DNA from: Lachnospiraceae bacterium
GTDB taxonomy: Bacteria > Bacillota > Clostridia > Lachnospirales > Lachnospiraceae
Assembly: GCA_017460885.1 (NCBI GenBank)
Contig: JAFUAB010000036.1
Location: 1 to 64,000 of the forward strand
DNA length: 64,000 nt
Direction: 5' to 3'
Of the stretch, positions 7,450 through 16,704 are shown in pieces (position 1 is the first letter of the stretch; each line of letters opens with the position of its first letter). Below the pieces are notes generated by a model. It saw only the letters and a program-made list of their open reading frames with translations. It was not told the origin of the DNA and did not search any database. The translations under genes were made by a program, and so were the position numbers.

Positions 7450-9126
7450 ATGAAAAAGAGAGTGTTATCAGTTGTGCTTTCGTCAGTAATGGCGATAGGG
7501 CTGCTGACTGGCTGCGGACAGGGAGGCGGTACGACAGACGCTCCGGCAGATACCGTAGAGGAAACTACCGGAACCGCGGCACTTGCCAATACCGAGAAGG
7601 TCGACAGTGCTATCGAAAATGCAACAGCGGTTGAGGATTCGTCGGGATATGTGTATACCGGTGAAGCACCGATCACAGAGGAAGGCGGATCCATCAAGAT
7701 CCTGGCGCAGACCTCCAACTACTCAAATGTTGATATCACCAAAGCACCCATTGTACTCAAGGTGTTTGAGGAAGCAGGGGTGGAGCCGGACTGGGCTCTT
7801 ATCGACTACAACAGCTATGAGGATGCAGCCACTCCTCTGATCAGTTCGGGCGAAACGGATGCCGACATCATCAAGATACCCGATATGGATCCCAATCAGG
7901 TTTATATCAAGTCAGGTCTTTTTGTACCGCTTGATGAGTTTTTTGATTATATGCCCAACTATACCAAATGGCTTTCGGAGAATCCTATCGAAAAGGCCGA
8001 GCTTACGGCTGAAGACGGACATATCTATTATGTTCCCGGCACCAATGTTGCGGACGATTATCAGCCCTGTCTCATGTACAATCAGGTATGGCTCGACAAG
8101 GCCGGTATCAAGGCTCCCGAGACACTTGATGATTTTGTTGAGATGCTTAAATATTTCCGCGACAACGATATGAACGGCAACGGTGATGCATCGGATGAGA
8201 TCCCGATGAGCATCATGGCTGATTTCCTGCCTTATATGTTCGGTCCTGCCTTCGGGCTGGATCTTGTCAGCGGATTCCAGGCTGATGACAGCGGTAAGGT
8301 TACTTATGCTTATGCCGATTCCGAGAACTATAAGAAGTATCTTGAATTCCTTCACGGTCTGTATGACGAAGGACTTCTGGAGGTTGAGTTTACATCTCTG
8401 GACAGAGATAAGGTCATAGAACGTATTTCAAACGACCTGACCGGTGTTGCATACGATTTCAGCTGGGCAATGTCGATGATGTATTCAAATGTGCTTCCGT
8501 ATTATGACGGAACCGCCGCTACGGCATTTGTAGGTGTTGCGCCTCTTTCGGGAGACAGCAAGGGCTTCTATGTGGGCAGAAATTCACTGGGCGGTATGTT
8601 CGGTGTCAGCACCAAGTCCTCTCAGATCGAGCTCGCCGTTAAATTCCTGGATTATGCCATGAGTGAGCACTGCCAGGAGCTTTATCAGTGGGGTATCGAG
8701 GGTGAGAGCTACGTTGTCAACGCTGACGGGACCAAATCCTATACCGAACAGGGACTTGATAATGACTGGCTGCAGCAGTTCGGAATCAATCCCGCATTTG
8801 TAATGCCGGCCTTTCAGTCTGTGGAAGCCACGGATATCCTGGTTGCCGACTGGCATGCGGAGATCAACAGACAGCTGCGTCAATACATTAAGCATCCCTG
8901 GCCCGAGATCTATGCTACAAGTGAAGAGAGCGACTCGGTTAACCTGTATATGCCCGATATCCAGACCAAGGTCGATGAGAGCGCTACGGGTTTTATCACC
9001 GGAACCATGGATCTTGAAACCGAATTTGATCAGTATATATCGGATCTTCAGTCCATGAATCTGGATGAGGTCATCGATGTAAGACAGACACAGTACAACA
9101 GATACTTAAAGGCTCTGGCACAATAA
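7450..9126 (+). CDS. Extracellular solute-binding lipoprotein of sugar ABC importer (LipO/LplA type)
   Basis: A 558-aa lipoprotein that captures a carbohydrate outside the cell and delivers it to the two upstream permeases. ATG 7450 is preceded by AGGAGGG. The signal peptide MKKRVLSVVLSSVMAIG leads into a lipobox LLTGC, with a Thr/Glu-rich linker after the acylated Cys. The body has the usual family 1/LplA features, for example AGIKAPETLDDFVEMLKYFR and the DMNGNGDASDEIP stretch, a short Asp/Asn-rich segment that is calcium-loop-like. The length (about 550) fits this family rather than the ~420 residues of MalE-type proteins. A strong terminator follows at 9148-9183, closing the operon. Confidence 0.95.
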   Translation: MKKRVLSVVLSSVMAIGLLTGCGQGGGTTDAPADTVEETTGTAALANTEKVDSAIENATAVEDSSGYVYTGEAPITEEGGSIKILAQTSNYSNVDITKAPIVLKVFEEAGVEPDWALIDYNSYEDAATPLISSGETDADIIKIPDMDPNQVYIKSGLFVPLDEFFDYMPNYTKWLSENPIEKAELTAEDGHIYYVPGTNVADDYQPCLMYNQVWLDKAGIKAPETLDDFVEMLKYFRDNDMNGNGDASDEIPMSIMADFLPYMFGPAFGLDLVSGFQADDSGKVTYAYADSENYKKYLEFLHGLYDEGLLEVEFTSLDRDKVIERISNDLTGVAYDFSWAMSMMYSNVLPYYDGTAATAFVGVAPLSGDSKGFYVGRNSLGGMFGVSTKSSQIELAVKFLDYAMSEHCQELYQWGIEGESYVVNADGTKSYTEQGLDNDWLQQFGINPAFVMPAFQSVEATDILVADWHAEINRQLRQYIKHPWPEIYATSEESDSVNLYMPDIQTKVDESATGFITGTMDLETEFDQYISDLQSMNLDEVIDVRQTQYNRYLKALAQ

Positions 9127-9147
9127 AGGAAGATAGAGAACGAAAGC

Positions 9148-9183
9148 AGTCCTCCGGCGTGAATGCGCCGGGGGACTTTTTTT
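9148..9183 (+). terminator. Intrinsic terminator of the sugar ABC operon
   Basis: A GC-rich stem of about 12 bp (AGTCCTCCGGCG with CGCCGGGGGACT, one mismatch) is followed by eight or more T. It lies 21 bp after the binding-protein stop. Confidence 0.93.
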
Positions 9184-9185
9184 GG

Positions 9186-9191
9186 TATAAT
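9186..9191 (+). promoter_or_regulatory. TATAAT -10 element upstream of tcdA
   Basis: A perfect TATAAT lies 39 bp before the tcdA start, directly after the terminator T-run. No good -35 is seen, because the -35 region would fall in the terminator stem. The assignment is weak. Confidence 0.45.
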
Positions 9192-9230
9192 CGGTCGTAG
9201 AAAAATATACATGAAAAAAGAGGTAAACCT

Positions 9231-9971
9231 ATGACGGAAGAATTATCGAGAACGGAAGCTTTGTACGGAGAGGCGGCTATGGAGAAGCTTAAGAATTCCA
9301 GAGTGGCCGTGTTCGGGGTCGGAGGAGTCGGAGGCTATACGGTAGAAGCACTTGCAAGAAGCGGCATCGGAGCTCTGGATCTGATAGACAAGGATGTGGT
9401 CAGCCTGTCTAATATAAACAGACAGATCCTGGCGCTTCATTCGACGGTTGACCGGTATAAAGTGGATGTGGCCGAAGAGAGGATCCGCGATATCAATCCG
9501 GACTGCAGGGTCAGGGCTTACAGGGTCTTTTATCTGCCCGAAACTCAGGATCAGTTTGATCTGGGCGAATACGATTATGTGGTGGACGCAATAGATACAG
9601 TAACCGGAAAGCTGACCATTATAGAAAACGCCGTTCGATGCAAAACACCCGTTATTTCATCTATGGGAGCAGGAAACAAGACATGTCCCGCATTGTTTGA
9701 GGTGGCGGATCTGTATGATACCGAGGTATGTCCGCTGGCGAAGGTGATGCGCAGAGAGTGCAGAAAAAGAGGCATAGAAGCGCTGAAAGTGGTATACTCT
9801 AAAGAAGCACCGGTTTTGAAGCGTCGTGTTCCGGGCTCGGTAGCTTTTGTGCCATCGGTTGCGGGGCTTATAATAGCCGGTGAGATCGTCAATGACCTTA
9901 CAGAGGGTTTAAGAACAGCAGAGAATAAGACGGAGGAAGACATTAATGATCAAGACAACAGTACAGATTGA
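9231..9971 (+). CDS. tcdA: tRNA threonylcarbamoyladenosine dehydratase (ThiF/E1-like)
   Basis: A 246-aa E1-like enzyme predicted to activate t6A37 of tRNA with ATP and cyclise it to ct6A. The Rossmann ATP site is VAVFGVGGVGGYTVEALARS (about 26-45), followed by LDLIDKDVVSLSNINRQ, the adenylation motif with the conserved Asp and Arg. A Cys in the KTCPA region and CPLAKVMRREC lie further on. The length and the C-terminal PSVAGLIIAGEIVNDL match TcdA (CsdL/YgdL) rather than MoeB or ThiF, which lack this ending. The 3' end overlaps the next gene by 26 bp. It could still be another E1-like family member, but this is the usual clostridial form. Confidence 0.88.
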   Translation: MTEELSRTEALYGEAAMEKLKNSRVAVFGVGGVGGYTVEALARSGIGALDLIDKDVVSLSNINRQILALHSTVDRYKVDVAEERIRDINPDCRVRAYRVFYLPETQDQFDLGEYDYVVDAIDTVTGKLTIIENAVRCKTPVISSMGAGNKTCPALFEVADLYDTEVCPLAKVMRRECRKRGIEALKVVYSKEAPVLKRRVPGSVAFVPSVAGLIIAGEIVNDLTEGLRTAENKTEEDINDQDNSTD

Positions 9972-10203
9972 CGGTATGATGTGCGGGATGTGTGAATCCC
10001 ATGTTAACGATGCAATACGCAAGGCTTTTCCGGAAGCCAAAAAGGTTGCCGCTTCCCATACCAAAAAGGAAGCGACCTTTATGACCGATTCGGAGGTGGA
10101 TACCGATAAGCTGAAGAGTATAATAGACGAAACAGGATATACCTTTGTCTCGGCTTCCAGTGAAACGGTAGAGAAAAAGGGGCTTTTCGGATTTAAAAAG
10201 TGA
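9946..10203 (+). CDS. CopZ-like heavy-metal-associated domain protein
   Basis: An 85-aa HMA-fold protein. The metal-binding motif is MMCGMC (MxCxxC), followed by ESHVNDAIRKAFPEAKKV, matching the copper-chaperone/P-type ATPase N-domain pattern. It starts inside the end of tcdA (26-bp overlap), with GAGGAAG upstream as ribosome-binding site. The C-terminus carries an extra KKGLFGFKK tail. No copper ATPase or CsoR regulator is nearby, so it may not act in classical copper export. Binding of Cu(I) is inferred from the motif. Confidence 0.9.
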   Translation: MIKTTVQIDGMMCGMCESHVNDAIRKAFPEAKKVAASHTKKEATFMTDSEVDTDKLKSIIDETGYTFVSASSETVEKKGLFGFKK

Positions 10204-10231
10204 CCGTCACCAGATAGTCAGGAGATTTCCA

Positions 10232-11557
10232 ATGAATGTATGTTTACTGAACGATTCCTTTCCGCCTGTAATAGACGGCGTGGCGAATACGGTTATGAAT
10301 TATGCCTCCATCATTCAGGCACGCCCCGATTCCGAGGTCATAGTTGCGACTCCGCGTTATCCCGATGTCGATTACAGTGGCTATCCGTACAGAGTTCTGG
10401 ATTATCCGAGCATAGATACAAGTAAGCTCATCTCCGGATACAGGACAGGATATTCGTTGTCAGTCCGGGAGATCAATGAAATCGCCGAATTCGGTCCCGA
10501 TATAGTGCACACGCATTGTCCGGCCTCCTCTACCCTGATGGCGAGGATACTGCAGTATGAGACCGGTGCCCCGGTAGTATTTACCTACCATACCAAATTT
10601 GATGTGGATATCAGCCGGGCCGTGGGTGACGGATTTCTCAAGAAAGAGACCATCAAGGCAATGGTCAGCAATATATCCGCCTGTGACGAGGTATGGGTAG
10701 TATCCGATGGAGCAGGAGCCAACCTGAAGTCTCTCGGTTACGAAGGAGAGTACCGCGTAATGTTCAACGGAGTTGATTTTGAGCGCGGCCGGGCTACAGA
10801 TGAAAAGGTGGCTGAGGTTACGAAAGATCTGGATCTGCCGGCGGGAGTACCGGTATTTCTTTTTGTCGGCAGAATAATGAAATACAAGGGCCTGCCGATA
10901 ATCCTGGATGCGATGAAGCTTCTCCATGAATCCGGTTTTGACTTCAGATGCATATTTGTCGGAGGCGGATTGGACGCGGATGAGCTTAAGGAAACCGCGC
11001 TAAACTACGGACTCGGGCAGAAGGTTATCTTTACCGGTCCGATCCATGACAGAGAGGCTCTCAGGGCCTATAATACCCGGGCGGATCTTTTTCTGTTCCC
11101 TTCCACTTATGATACCAACGGTATCGTGGTTAGAGAGGCTGCCGCGTGCGGACTTGCCTCCGTTCTGATCAGGGATTCCTGTGCGGCCGAGGGCATAACC
11201 CATGGACACAACGGGTATCTGATAGAAGAAAATGCCGAATCAATGTCAGCCCTTCTGCAGGAGGTATGCAAAAATATGGATGCTGTTCACCGGGTCGGAG
11301 AACATGCCATGGATGAAATATATATTTCCTGGGAAACCAGTGTAAATAATGCGTATGAGAGATATGAGGCGATACGCGAAATGGTAAAGGACGGTACACT
11401 TGTGCGCCGGCGTAAATCCAGATCGGATTATCTGCTTGAGAGTGCTGCCGAGGTGGCTGAGAGGCTGCAGAAAATTGTCAATGTCCCGAGAAATATACGC
11501 AACACTATCAAATCCGATCTGTACAGAATATACGAAGGTATGATGCAGAACGATTAA
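10232..11557 (+). CDS. GT4-family glycosyltransferase
   Basis: A 441-aa GT-B fold glycosyltransferase. The N-terminal acceptor domain begins MNVCLLNDSFPPVIDGVANT, typical of family 4 enzymes (GPPxxGG-like loop). HTHCP and FTYHTKFD follow, as in PimB-type and diglucosyl-DAG-type enzymes. The C-terminal domain has VPVFLFVGRIMKYKGL and the nucleotide-sugar site FLFPSTYDTNGIVVREAAACG, which corresponds to the E-x7-E motif. The C-terminal ~80 residues are a helical extension. The following genes encode a lipid-kinase homologue and a hybrid kinase, so a lipid acceptor is plausible but unproven. The acceptor and donor cannot be read from the sequence. Confidence 0.9.
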   Translation: MNVCLLNDSFPPVIDGVANTVMNYASIIQARPDSEVIVATPRYPDVDYSGYPYRVLDYPSIDTSKLISGYRTGYSLSVREINEIAEFGPDIVHTHCPASSTLMARILQYETGAPVVFTYHTKFDVDISRAVGDGFLKKETIKAMVSNISACDEVWVVSDGAGANLKSLGYEGEYRVMFNGVDFERGRATDEKVAEVTKDLDLPAGVPVFLFVGRIMKYKGLPIILDAMKLLHESGFDFRCIFVGGGLDADELKETALNYGLGQKVIFTGPIHDREALRAYNTRADLFLFPSTYDTNGIVVREAAACGLASVLIRDSCAAEGITHGHNGYLIEENAESMSALLQEVCKNMDAVHRVGEHAMDEIYISWETSVNNAYERYEAIREMVKDGTLVRRRKSRSDYLLESAAEVAERLQKIVNVPRNIRNTIKSDLYRIYEGMMQND

Positions 11558-11632
11558 TAACTCCGGGGACGGCCCGACAGATTCGCGGATCATGGGTCAG
11601 CAGAACCGTTCCCGTGATCCACAGGAGTATTT

Positions 11633-12538
11633 ATGGTTCATGTTTTTATAGTTAATCCCGAGCATACCGCACCGGATTTTTATAATGAACTGAGAGACAG
11701 ATTATCCCGGATACCGGATCTTACCTACTATGTGTTCACTACGGGTGTCGCAGGTGATGAGACGGAGCTTGCCCGCACCGTTGAAAGCATTTTTGAGGGT
11801 GAGCAGCTGCGAATATACAGCTGCGGAAACACTACATCAGCCCGCAATATCCTGGACGGACTCAGTGACATCGGCAGGGTGGAGCTTGCTATCGTTCCGT
11901 ACAAACAGGTTCAGTACCTGTCCGCGATCTCGGATATAGACAGATTTAAGGATATCGAATCGCTGATCGAAGGCAGGGTGATACATGTGGACTATCTCAG
12001 GACAAACCACGGAGTAGCCTTAAACAGTGCCGCGTTCGGACTGGATGCATATATGTGCAAGGTATATGAGTCAATAGACAGCCTGAGGATACTCGGCCGG
12101 GCTATTCCGGGTATCGTGGCCAGTATTTATTCACTTATTACATGTCCCAATATCATTTTCAGCATCGAATATAAGGGTATGAATCCCATCCGTAAGGCAA
12201 CATCTGTGTATATCGGCAATGTACCTGTGGTTTACAGGAAAATGAGGTACTCCGAAAACAACGACATCACGGATGGTGAGGCTACGCTAAACTGCATCTA
12301 CAGGCCGGAGTTCTTTACGAGATTCAGGTATTACTTCAAGCTGATAAGAAATATACCGGCCACCTACAGTGAGAAGCATTATCTGAATTGTCAGATAGAT
12401 TCGGTAAGGATAAGGCATATCAACGGTGTGCCGCTTTTGTGCAGTCTTGATAATAAACTCGTATCGGCTTCCGACTGGAAGATAGAAGTAGTCAAGCAGG
12501 GACTCAGACTCGTGGTTCCCAGGGAGGTATCCCAATGA
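11633..12538 (+). CDS. Diacylglycerol-kinase-like protein lacking nucleotide-binding motifs (pseudokinase)
   Basis: A 301-aa protein laid out like the DagK/YegS lipid kinases. It begins MVHVFIVNPEHTAPD, where active members read xNPxAG. After RIYSC, residues 64-70 are CGNTTSA, where the family has GGDGTxN. After LAIVP, residues 89-96 are PYKQVQYL, where the family has PxGTGNDF. The context DIDRFKDIESLIEG and later NSAAFGLDAYM match the family well (N...GxDA). Thus both the phosphate-binding and the GTGND motifs have been replaced while the scaffold is kept, which suggests a catalytically dead, possibly regulatory protein. It is followed by a 4-bp ATGA overlap with a hybrid kinase gene, implying coupled expression. 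The reading frame is intact. Confidence 0.75.
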   Translation: MVHVFIVNPEHTAPDFYNELRDRLSRIPDLTYYVFTTGVAGDETELARTVESIFEGEQLRIYSCGNTTSARNILDGLSDIGRVELAIVPYKQVQYLSAISDIDRFKDIESLIEGRVIHVDYLRTNHGVALNSAAFGLDAYMCKVYESIDSLRILGRAIPGIVASIYSLITCPNIIFSIEYKGMNPIRKATSVYIGNVPVVYRKMRYSENNDITDGEATLNCIYRPEFFTRFRYYFKLIRNIPATYSEKHYLNCQIDSVRIRHINGVPLLCSLDNKLVSASDWKIEVVKQGLRLVVPREVSQ

Positions 12539-14946
12539 AGGAAAACAAGCTTGGGCCTATAGCCAATACACTCTGTGCCGTGGTATGTATAGTCATTTTC
12601 TTCTTTCTGGTGGATCTTGCGGAGGAAAGACTGAGCGGTAATGCCGTGGTCCTGAATATATTGCTGACCATTTCAATGATCATGCTGCTGATCGGCCATC
12701 TGACAATGCAGATCAACGGACTTGTCTATAAAATATCGATAGTGACGGTTTATTCGCTGCTGGCTGTTTTGACCATCGTTGTAAATTTCAGCAACAGGCA
12801 GATGTTTCCGTATATGATGCTTACGCTCATGGGCATCAATCTGTTCAGAAACAGAAAGATGCTTGTAAGCCTGTTTGCTTCGTATTTTCTGATCGTGATC
12901 CTTTCGATAACCGTTTTCGGATTTATCTCGGAAGAATATGAAAACGTCTTTTCCATACTTGATATCGTCGTCAATGTCATAATCCTTTTTTCCGAATTTA
13001 TGGCACTCAATATAAGCATGGACATCTATCGTACGAGGAAGCGAAATGACCGTGAGAGTACTCAGACGGTCAACGAGCTTATTAAGGTCGTAGGAGCCAA
13101 GCGGGAGGATGCTATCAGGGCAAACAGATCCAAGAGTGACTTTCTGGCCAATATGTCTCATGAGATCCGTACACCTATCAATGCAGTACTCGGGTTTAAT
13201 GAGATGATCCTAAGGGAGAGCCGCGACGAGGTTATCACCGAGTATGCGAAGGATATCAGAAGCTCGGGTACTTCGCTGCTGAATCTGGTCAATGAGATAC
13301 TTGATTTCTCCAAGATCGAAGCCGGTAAAATGGAGATCATCCCGGTAGTATACGATCTTGACAATCTGTTCAACGATCTGATCAATATCATAGGGATCAG
13401 GGCGGAAAACAAGGGGCTAAGCCTGAAGGTAAAGGCAGAACCCTCACTTCCCAGGGTCCTCTACGGAGATGAGGTGAGACTGAAGCAGATCATTACCAAT
13501 CTGCTGACTAACGGCGTGAAATATACCGATCAGGGCTATGTATCCCTGAATATGGATTATCGTCAGCTGGATGATTATCAGATAGAGCTTATCGTGTCGG
13601 TTGAGGATACCGGCAGGGGAATCCGGGAGGAGGACATGGGCAAGCTCTTTGCCCCGTTTGAGAGGATAGAGGAGATCAGTAACCGTCATGTGGAGGGGAC
13701 GGGACTGGGAATTGCCCTGACCCGTACGCTTTTGTCAATGATGGGCTCGGAACTGGAGGTACAGTCCACCTATGGTTACGGCAGTATTTTCTCATTCAGG
13801 CTCAGGCAGGAAGTGGAAAACTGGGAGCCTATAGGTTCTCTTGACGAGGCTATAGGCAGAGCCAGGCATGTGGTTGAGACAAAACACGAATTCTTCGTTG
13901 CACCTTTGGCTAAGCTTCTGGTAGTCGATGATATCCCTGTCAATCTGAAGGTGTTTACGTCACTGCTTAAGAGAACACAGGCGGAGATCGATTCCGTTAG
14001 CAGTGGTATGGAAGCGCTCAGCAGGATGCGAAAGACCAAATACGATCTGATCTTTCTTGACCATATGATGCCGGGAATGGATGGTATAGAAACACTGGAA
14101 CGGATGAATTCGGACAGATTCAATCTGAACCGTTTTGAAACACCGGTCATCGCGCTTACTGCAAATGCGGTCAGCGGAGCCAGAGAGATGTATATAGAAA
14201 AAGGATTCGCGGATTATGCCACCAAACCGGTGGACGGCGTAAGGCTGGAAGCATTACTGCTTAAATATCTTAAGCCGGAGCTGATCGTCAGGATGGATCC
14301 GGAATCGGAAGAGATCGGGAGCGATCCGGTGTCTGCAGGTGAATCCGAACTGATCAGTACCCTCAGACATCTGCCGGAGATAAATGTCTCTCTTGGCATA
14401 GAGACCTCGGGCGGCGCGGAAATATATGAAGATGTGATAAAGGAGTATTTCAAGACCACAGAGGAATATTCCGCAAGGATAGAGACTTACTGTGAGATGG
14501 GGGATATCGAGAATTACAGGATCCAGGTGCATTCGTTGAAGAGCACTTCCAGAATGGCCGGTGCCGTGGAGATTTCGGAGCTGGCTGCTGAACTGGAAAA
14601 GGCCGCCGCCGAAGGAAATTCGGAATATATCAGACAGAAGACCCCCGTGCTCCTGCATCTTTACAGGTCTCTGGGAGAGACTCTTGCAGGGTATTTCACG
14701 GATAATACTCCCAGGGAAGCCATTGACAGGGATACATTTATCGAGGCACTTAATGCGATCGCGGAAGGAGTTGAAATTTTTGACTATGATCTGATAGAAT
14801 CCGTAATGGATGAACTGGAGAACAAACAGATCCCCGATGAATATGCCGATGTTTATGACAGGATGAAGGTTCTTGTTGCGGAGGTAAATTCCGATGAACT
14901 GAAGCTTGTGGCAGAGCGGGCGCTGATGAGACAGACAGAGAGCTGA
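12535..14946 (+). CDS. Membrane hybrid histidine kinase with REC and HPt domains
   Basis: An 803-aa phosphorelay kinase. The first ~170 residues hold five or six TM helices with very short loops (MASE-like), with no extracellular sensor. HisKA has NMSHEIRTPIN with His209. The HATPase shows LLTNGVKYTDQG, VEDTGRGI and GTGLGIALT. The receiver domain has VVDDIPVN and phospho-acceptor Asp509 in FLDHMMPGMDG, plus Lys in TKP. The HPt domain has His666 in VHSLKSTSRMAG. It ends with a short helical tail resembling that of the kinase at 2248-5415, which suggests a shared architecture and origin. Its ATG overlaps the stop of the lipid-kinase-like gene (ATGA). No response regulator with an output domain is nearby. 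Confidence 0.92.
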   Translation: MKENKLGPIANTLCAVVCIVIFFFLVDLAEERLSGNAVVLNILLTISMIMLLIGHLTMQINGLVYKISIVTVYSLLAVLTIVVNFSNRQMFPYMMLTLMGINLFRNRKMLVSLFASYFLIVILSITVFGFISEEYENVFSILDIVVNVIILFSEFMALNISMDIYRTRKRNDRESTQTVNELIKVVGAKREDAIRANRSKSDFLANMSHEIRTPINAVLGFNEMILRESRDEVITEYAKDIRSSGTSLLNLVNEILDFSKIEAGKMEIIPVVYDLDNLFNDLINIIGIRAENKGLSLKVKAEPSLPRVLYGDEVRLKQIITNLLTNGVKYTDQGYVSLNMDYRQLDDYQIELIVSVEDTGRGIREEDMGKLFAPFERIEEISNRHVEGTGLGIALTRTLLSMMGSELEVQSTYGYGSIFSFRLRQEVENWEPIGSLDEAIGRARHVVETKHEFFVAPLAKLLVVDDIPVNLKVFTSLLKRTQAEIDSVSSGMEALSRMRKTKYDLIFLDHMMPGMDGIETLERMNSDRFNLNRFETPVIALTANAVSGAREMYIEKGFADYATKPVDGVRLEALLLKYLKPELIVRMDPESEEIGSDPVSAGESELISTLRHLPEINVSLGIETSGGAEIYEDVIKEYFKTTEEYSARIETYCEMGDIENYRIQVHSLKSTSRMAGAVEISELAAELEKAAAEGNSEYIRQKTPVLLHLYRSLGETLAGYFTDNTPREAIDRDTFIEALNAIAEGVEIFDYDLIESVMDELENKQIPDEYADVYDRMKVLVAEVNSDELKLVAERALMRQTES

Positions 14947-14957
14947 GGAAAGAGAAT

Positions 14958-16652
14958 ATGAAAAAATCATTCAAGATAGGTTTACATAATATTATATCGT
15001 TTCTTCTGACGATAATGATAACAGTGGGATGCACATGTTTTCCTTATGATGAAATACTGGCCGCAGAACAAACCGAAAAGACGGGCATAGCCGCGGCAGC
15101 ACAGTTTTTTGCATATATCCCGTTTGGCAACGGCAGAACTGTAAATATCTCCGTTGTTAATACACACGGCAGGGATTATCTGTTTCTGCCGTCATCGGTT
15201 TCCTTATCCGGCACCGTGTTTCATTACAACACCGAGGCCTGCGAGGTGACCTTTACGGATGGCAAGGCTCTTGCTTCGGATGCAGCGGTCAATCTGAATC
15301 CGTATCTTTCGGCTGATACCGGTGACGGCAGCAGACTGCTGACCCTGCGTGTGGTAAAGGGAGGCGTCGAAGCTCTGTACGACCTGCATGTGATGAATTC
15401 GGCAAATATCTCAAGTATGTTTCTGTCAAGCTCAGACCCCGCCAAAGGAAGAACCTTTGTTGAAGCTTCCAAATCCAATAAGGCCGCCGGAAATATGACT
15501 ATGCTTACATCCAAGGGCACGGTTCTGTATGACGGAGGTCTTACGCAGATCAAGGGACGGGGAAATTCGACCTTTGCCGCAGACAAGAAGCCATATCAGA
15601 TCAAGCTGGATACTTCGTCAGATCTGACGAGAAAAGGTTCCGTCAATTCAAACAAGACCTGGGTATTGCTTGCAAACGCATATGATCCGACTCTTATACA
15701 TAATACGGTGGGACTGAATATGGCTCAGAGCATCGGGCTTGATGCGCCGGACTGCGTTCCGGTTGATCTGTATTATGATGGCGAGTACCGCGGTAATTAT
15801 CTTTTGGCCGAGAAGGTTCAGATAGCTCCGGGAAGGGTTGATATCACTGATCTGGAGGCCGGGACGGATGCCGCAAACCCCGGTAAGGATCTGAGCAGGA
15901 ACAATACCGCTATGGGCGCCAACAAATACGGCGATGTATTCAGTTATGTTACAGGCGTTGCCAATCCCGAGTCGATCGCCGGAGGATACCTGCTCGAGCT
16001 GGATAACGCGTACTATAAAGGGGAAAGAAGCTATTTTATCACGTCCACCGGCATTCCCTTTGTGGTCAAGAGCCCCGAGAACTGTTCGAAGGAGCAGATG
16101 ATCTATATATCCGAGTATGTGGAGGATATCGTCAGAGCTGCGGCTAACGGAGGGGTTTCTCCGGATACCGGTGACGAAATATGGAAAATGATAGACAGGG
16201 ACAGCCTTGTCAGATATTTTGTGTTGGAGGAGATCGTCAAAAACGCAGATTCCTTTGCAAGCTCCACGTATTTCTATCTGAATGATGACGGTAAGCCCAT
16301 GAAGGCCGGACCGGTATGGGATCTGGATGATTCCTACGGGGTAAGGGCGGATATGGCCTCACCGGAGGGATTTGTAAGCGGGGGATTTATTCAGCCCTTT
16401 ATGAACCTTCCCGATTTCCGCAAGGCTGTTAAGGCATATTACAGTTCTACAGGTCATTCCAGGGCAACATCACCGGGAATCGACTCGTATGTAAAGGAGA
16501 TTTCACAATCGCAGAAGATGAACAGGGTGCTGTGGAATGATTCCAAACAACTGTATTCCAAGCTCGAGTCCTATGATGCTGACATCGCTTATATGAAAAA
16601 CTATGCATCCGAAAGAGCCAAATGGCTTAAGGGTATATTCGCGACATGGTGA
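14958..16652 (+). CDS. CotH-family protein kinase-like exported protein
   Basis: A 564-aa exported protein. An N-terminal signal segment (IISFLLTIMITVGCTCF) may be a signal peptide. About 110 residues of beta-rich sequence precede the CotH domain. The CotH region shows IKGRGNSTF followed by KKPYQIKL, then GEYRGNYLLAEKVQ, GGYLLELD, a VRYFVLEEIVKNADSF stretch, and GPVWDLDDSYG with the metal/catalytic Asp residues. CotH of Bacillus phosphorylates spore-coat proteins; in non-sporulating relatives the substrate is unknown. It starts 11 bp after the hybrid kinase gene and ends the cluster, which suggests a cell-envelope role. No C-terminal anchor is seen. Confidence 0.88.
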   Translation: MKKSFKIGLHNIISFLLTIMITVGCTCFPYDEILAAEQTEKTGIAAAAQFFAYIPFGNGRTVNISVVNTHGRDYLFLPSSVSLSGTVFHYNTEACEVTFTDGKALASDAAVNLNPYLSADTGDGSRLLTLRVVKGGVEALYDLHVMNSANISSMFLSSSDPAKGRTFVEASKSNKAAGNMTMLTSKGTVLYDGGLTQIKGRGNSTFAADKKPYQIKLDTSSDLTRKGSVNSNKTWVLLANAYDPTLIHNTVGLNMAQSIGLDAPDCVPVDLYYDGEYRGNYLLAEKVQIAPGRVDITDLEAGTDAANPGKDLSRNNTAMGANKYGDVFSYVTGVANPESIAGGYLLELDNAYYKGERSYFITSTGIPFVVKSPENCSKEQMIYISEYVEDIVRAAANGGVSPDTGDEIWKMIDRDSLVRYFVLEEIVKNADSFASSTYFYLNDDGKPMKAGPVWDLDDSYGVRADMASPEGFVSGGFIQPFMNLPDFRKAVKAYYSSTGHSRATSPGIDSYVKEISQSQKMNRVLWNDSKQLYSKLESYDADIAYMKNYASERAKWLKGIFATW

Positions 16653-16664
16653 TCAAAATTTTGA

Positions 16665-16693
16665 TTGACATTTCGAAACTCTTAGTATAATAT
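16665..16693 (+). promoter_or_regulatory. Strong sigma-A promoter of the tRNA-Leu locus
   Basis: TTGACA at 16665-16670 is followed by TATAAT at 16686-16691 (15-bp spacer) or TAATAT at 16688-16693 (17-bp spacer). It lies about 12 bp upstream of the broken tRNA copy and about 100 bp upstream of tRNA-Leu(CAG). Confidence 0.75.
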
Positions 16694-16704
16694 ATTAAGC
16701 GTTC

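Noticed and set aside
9946..9971. Possible frameshift between tcdA and the HMA gene
   Set aside because: Both proteins are full-length for their families, so the 26-bp overlap is normal translational coupling.
11572..11625. Imperfect hairpin between the GT4 and lipid-kinase-like genes as a riboswitch
   Set aside because: The stem (GGATCA..TGATCC) is short and isolated, with no known aptamer core or T-run.
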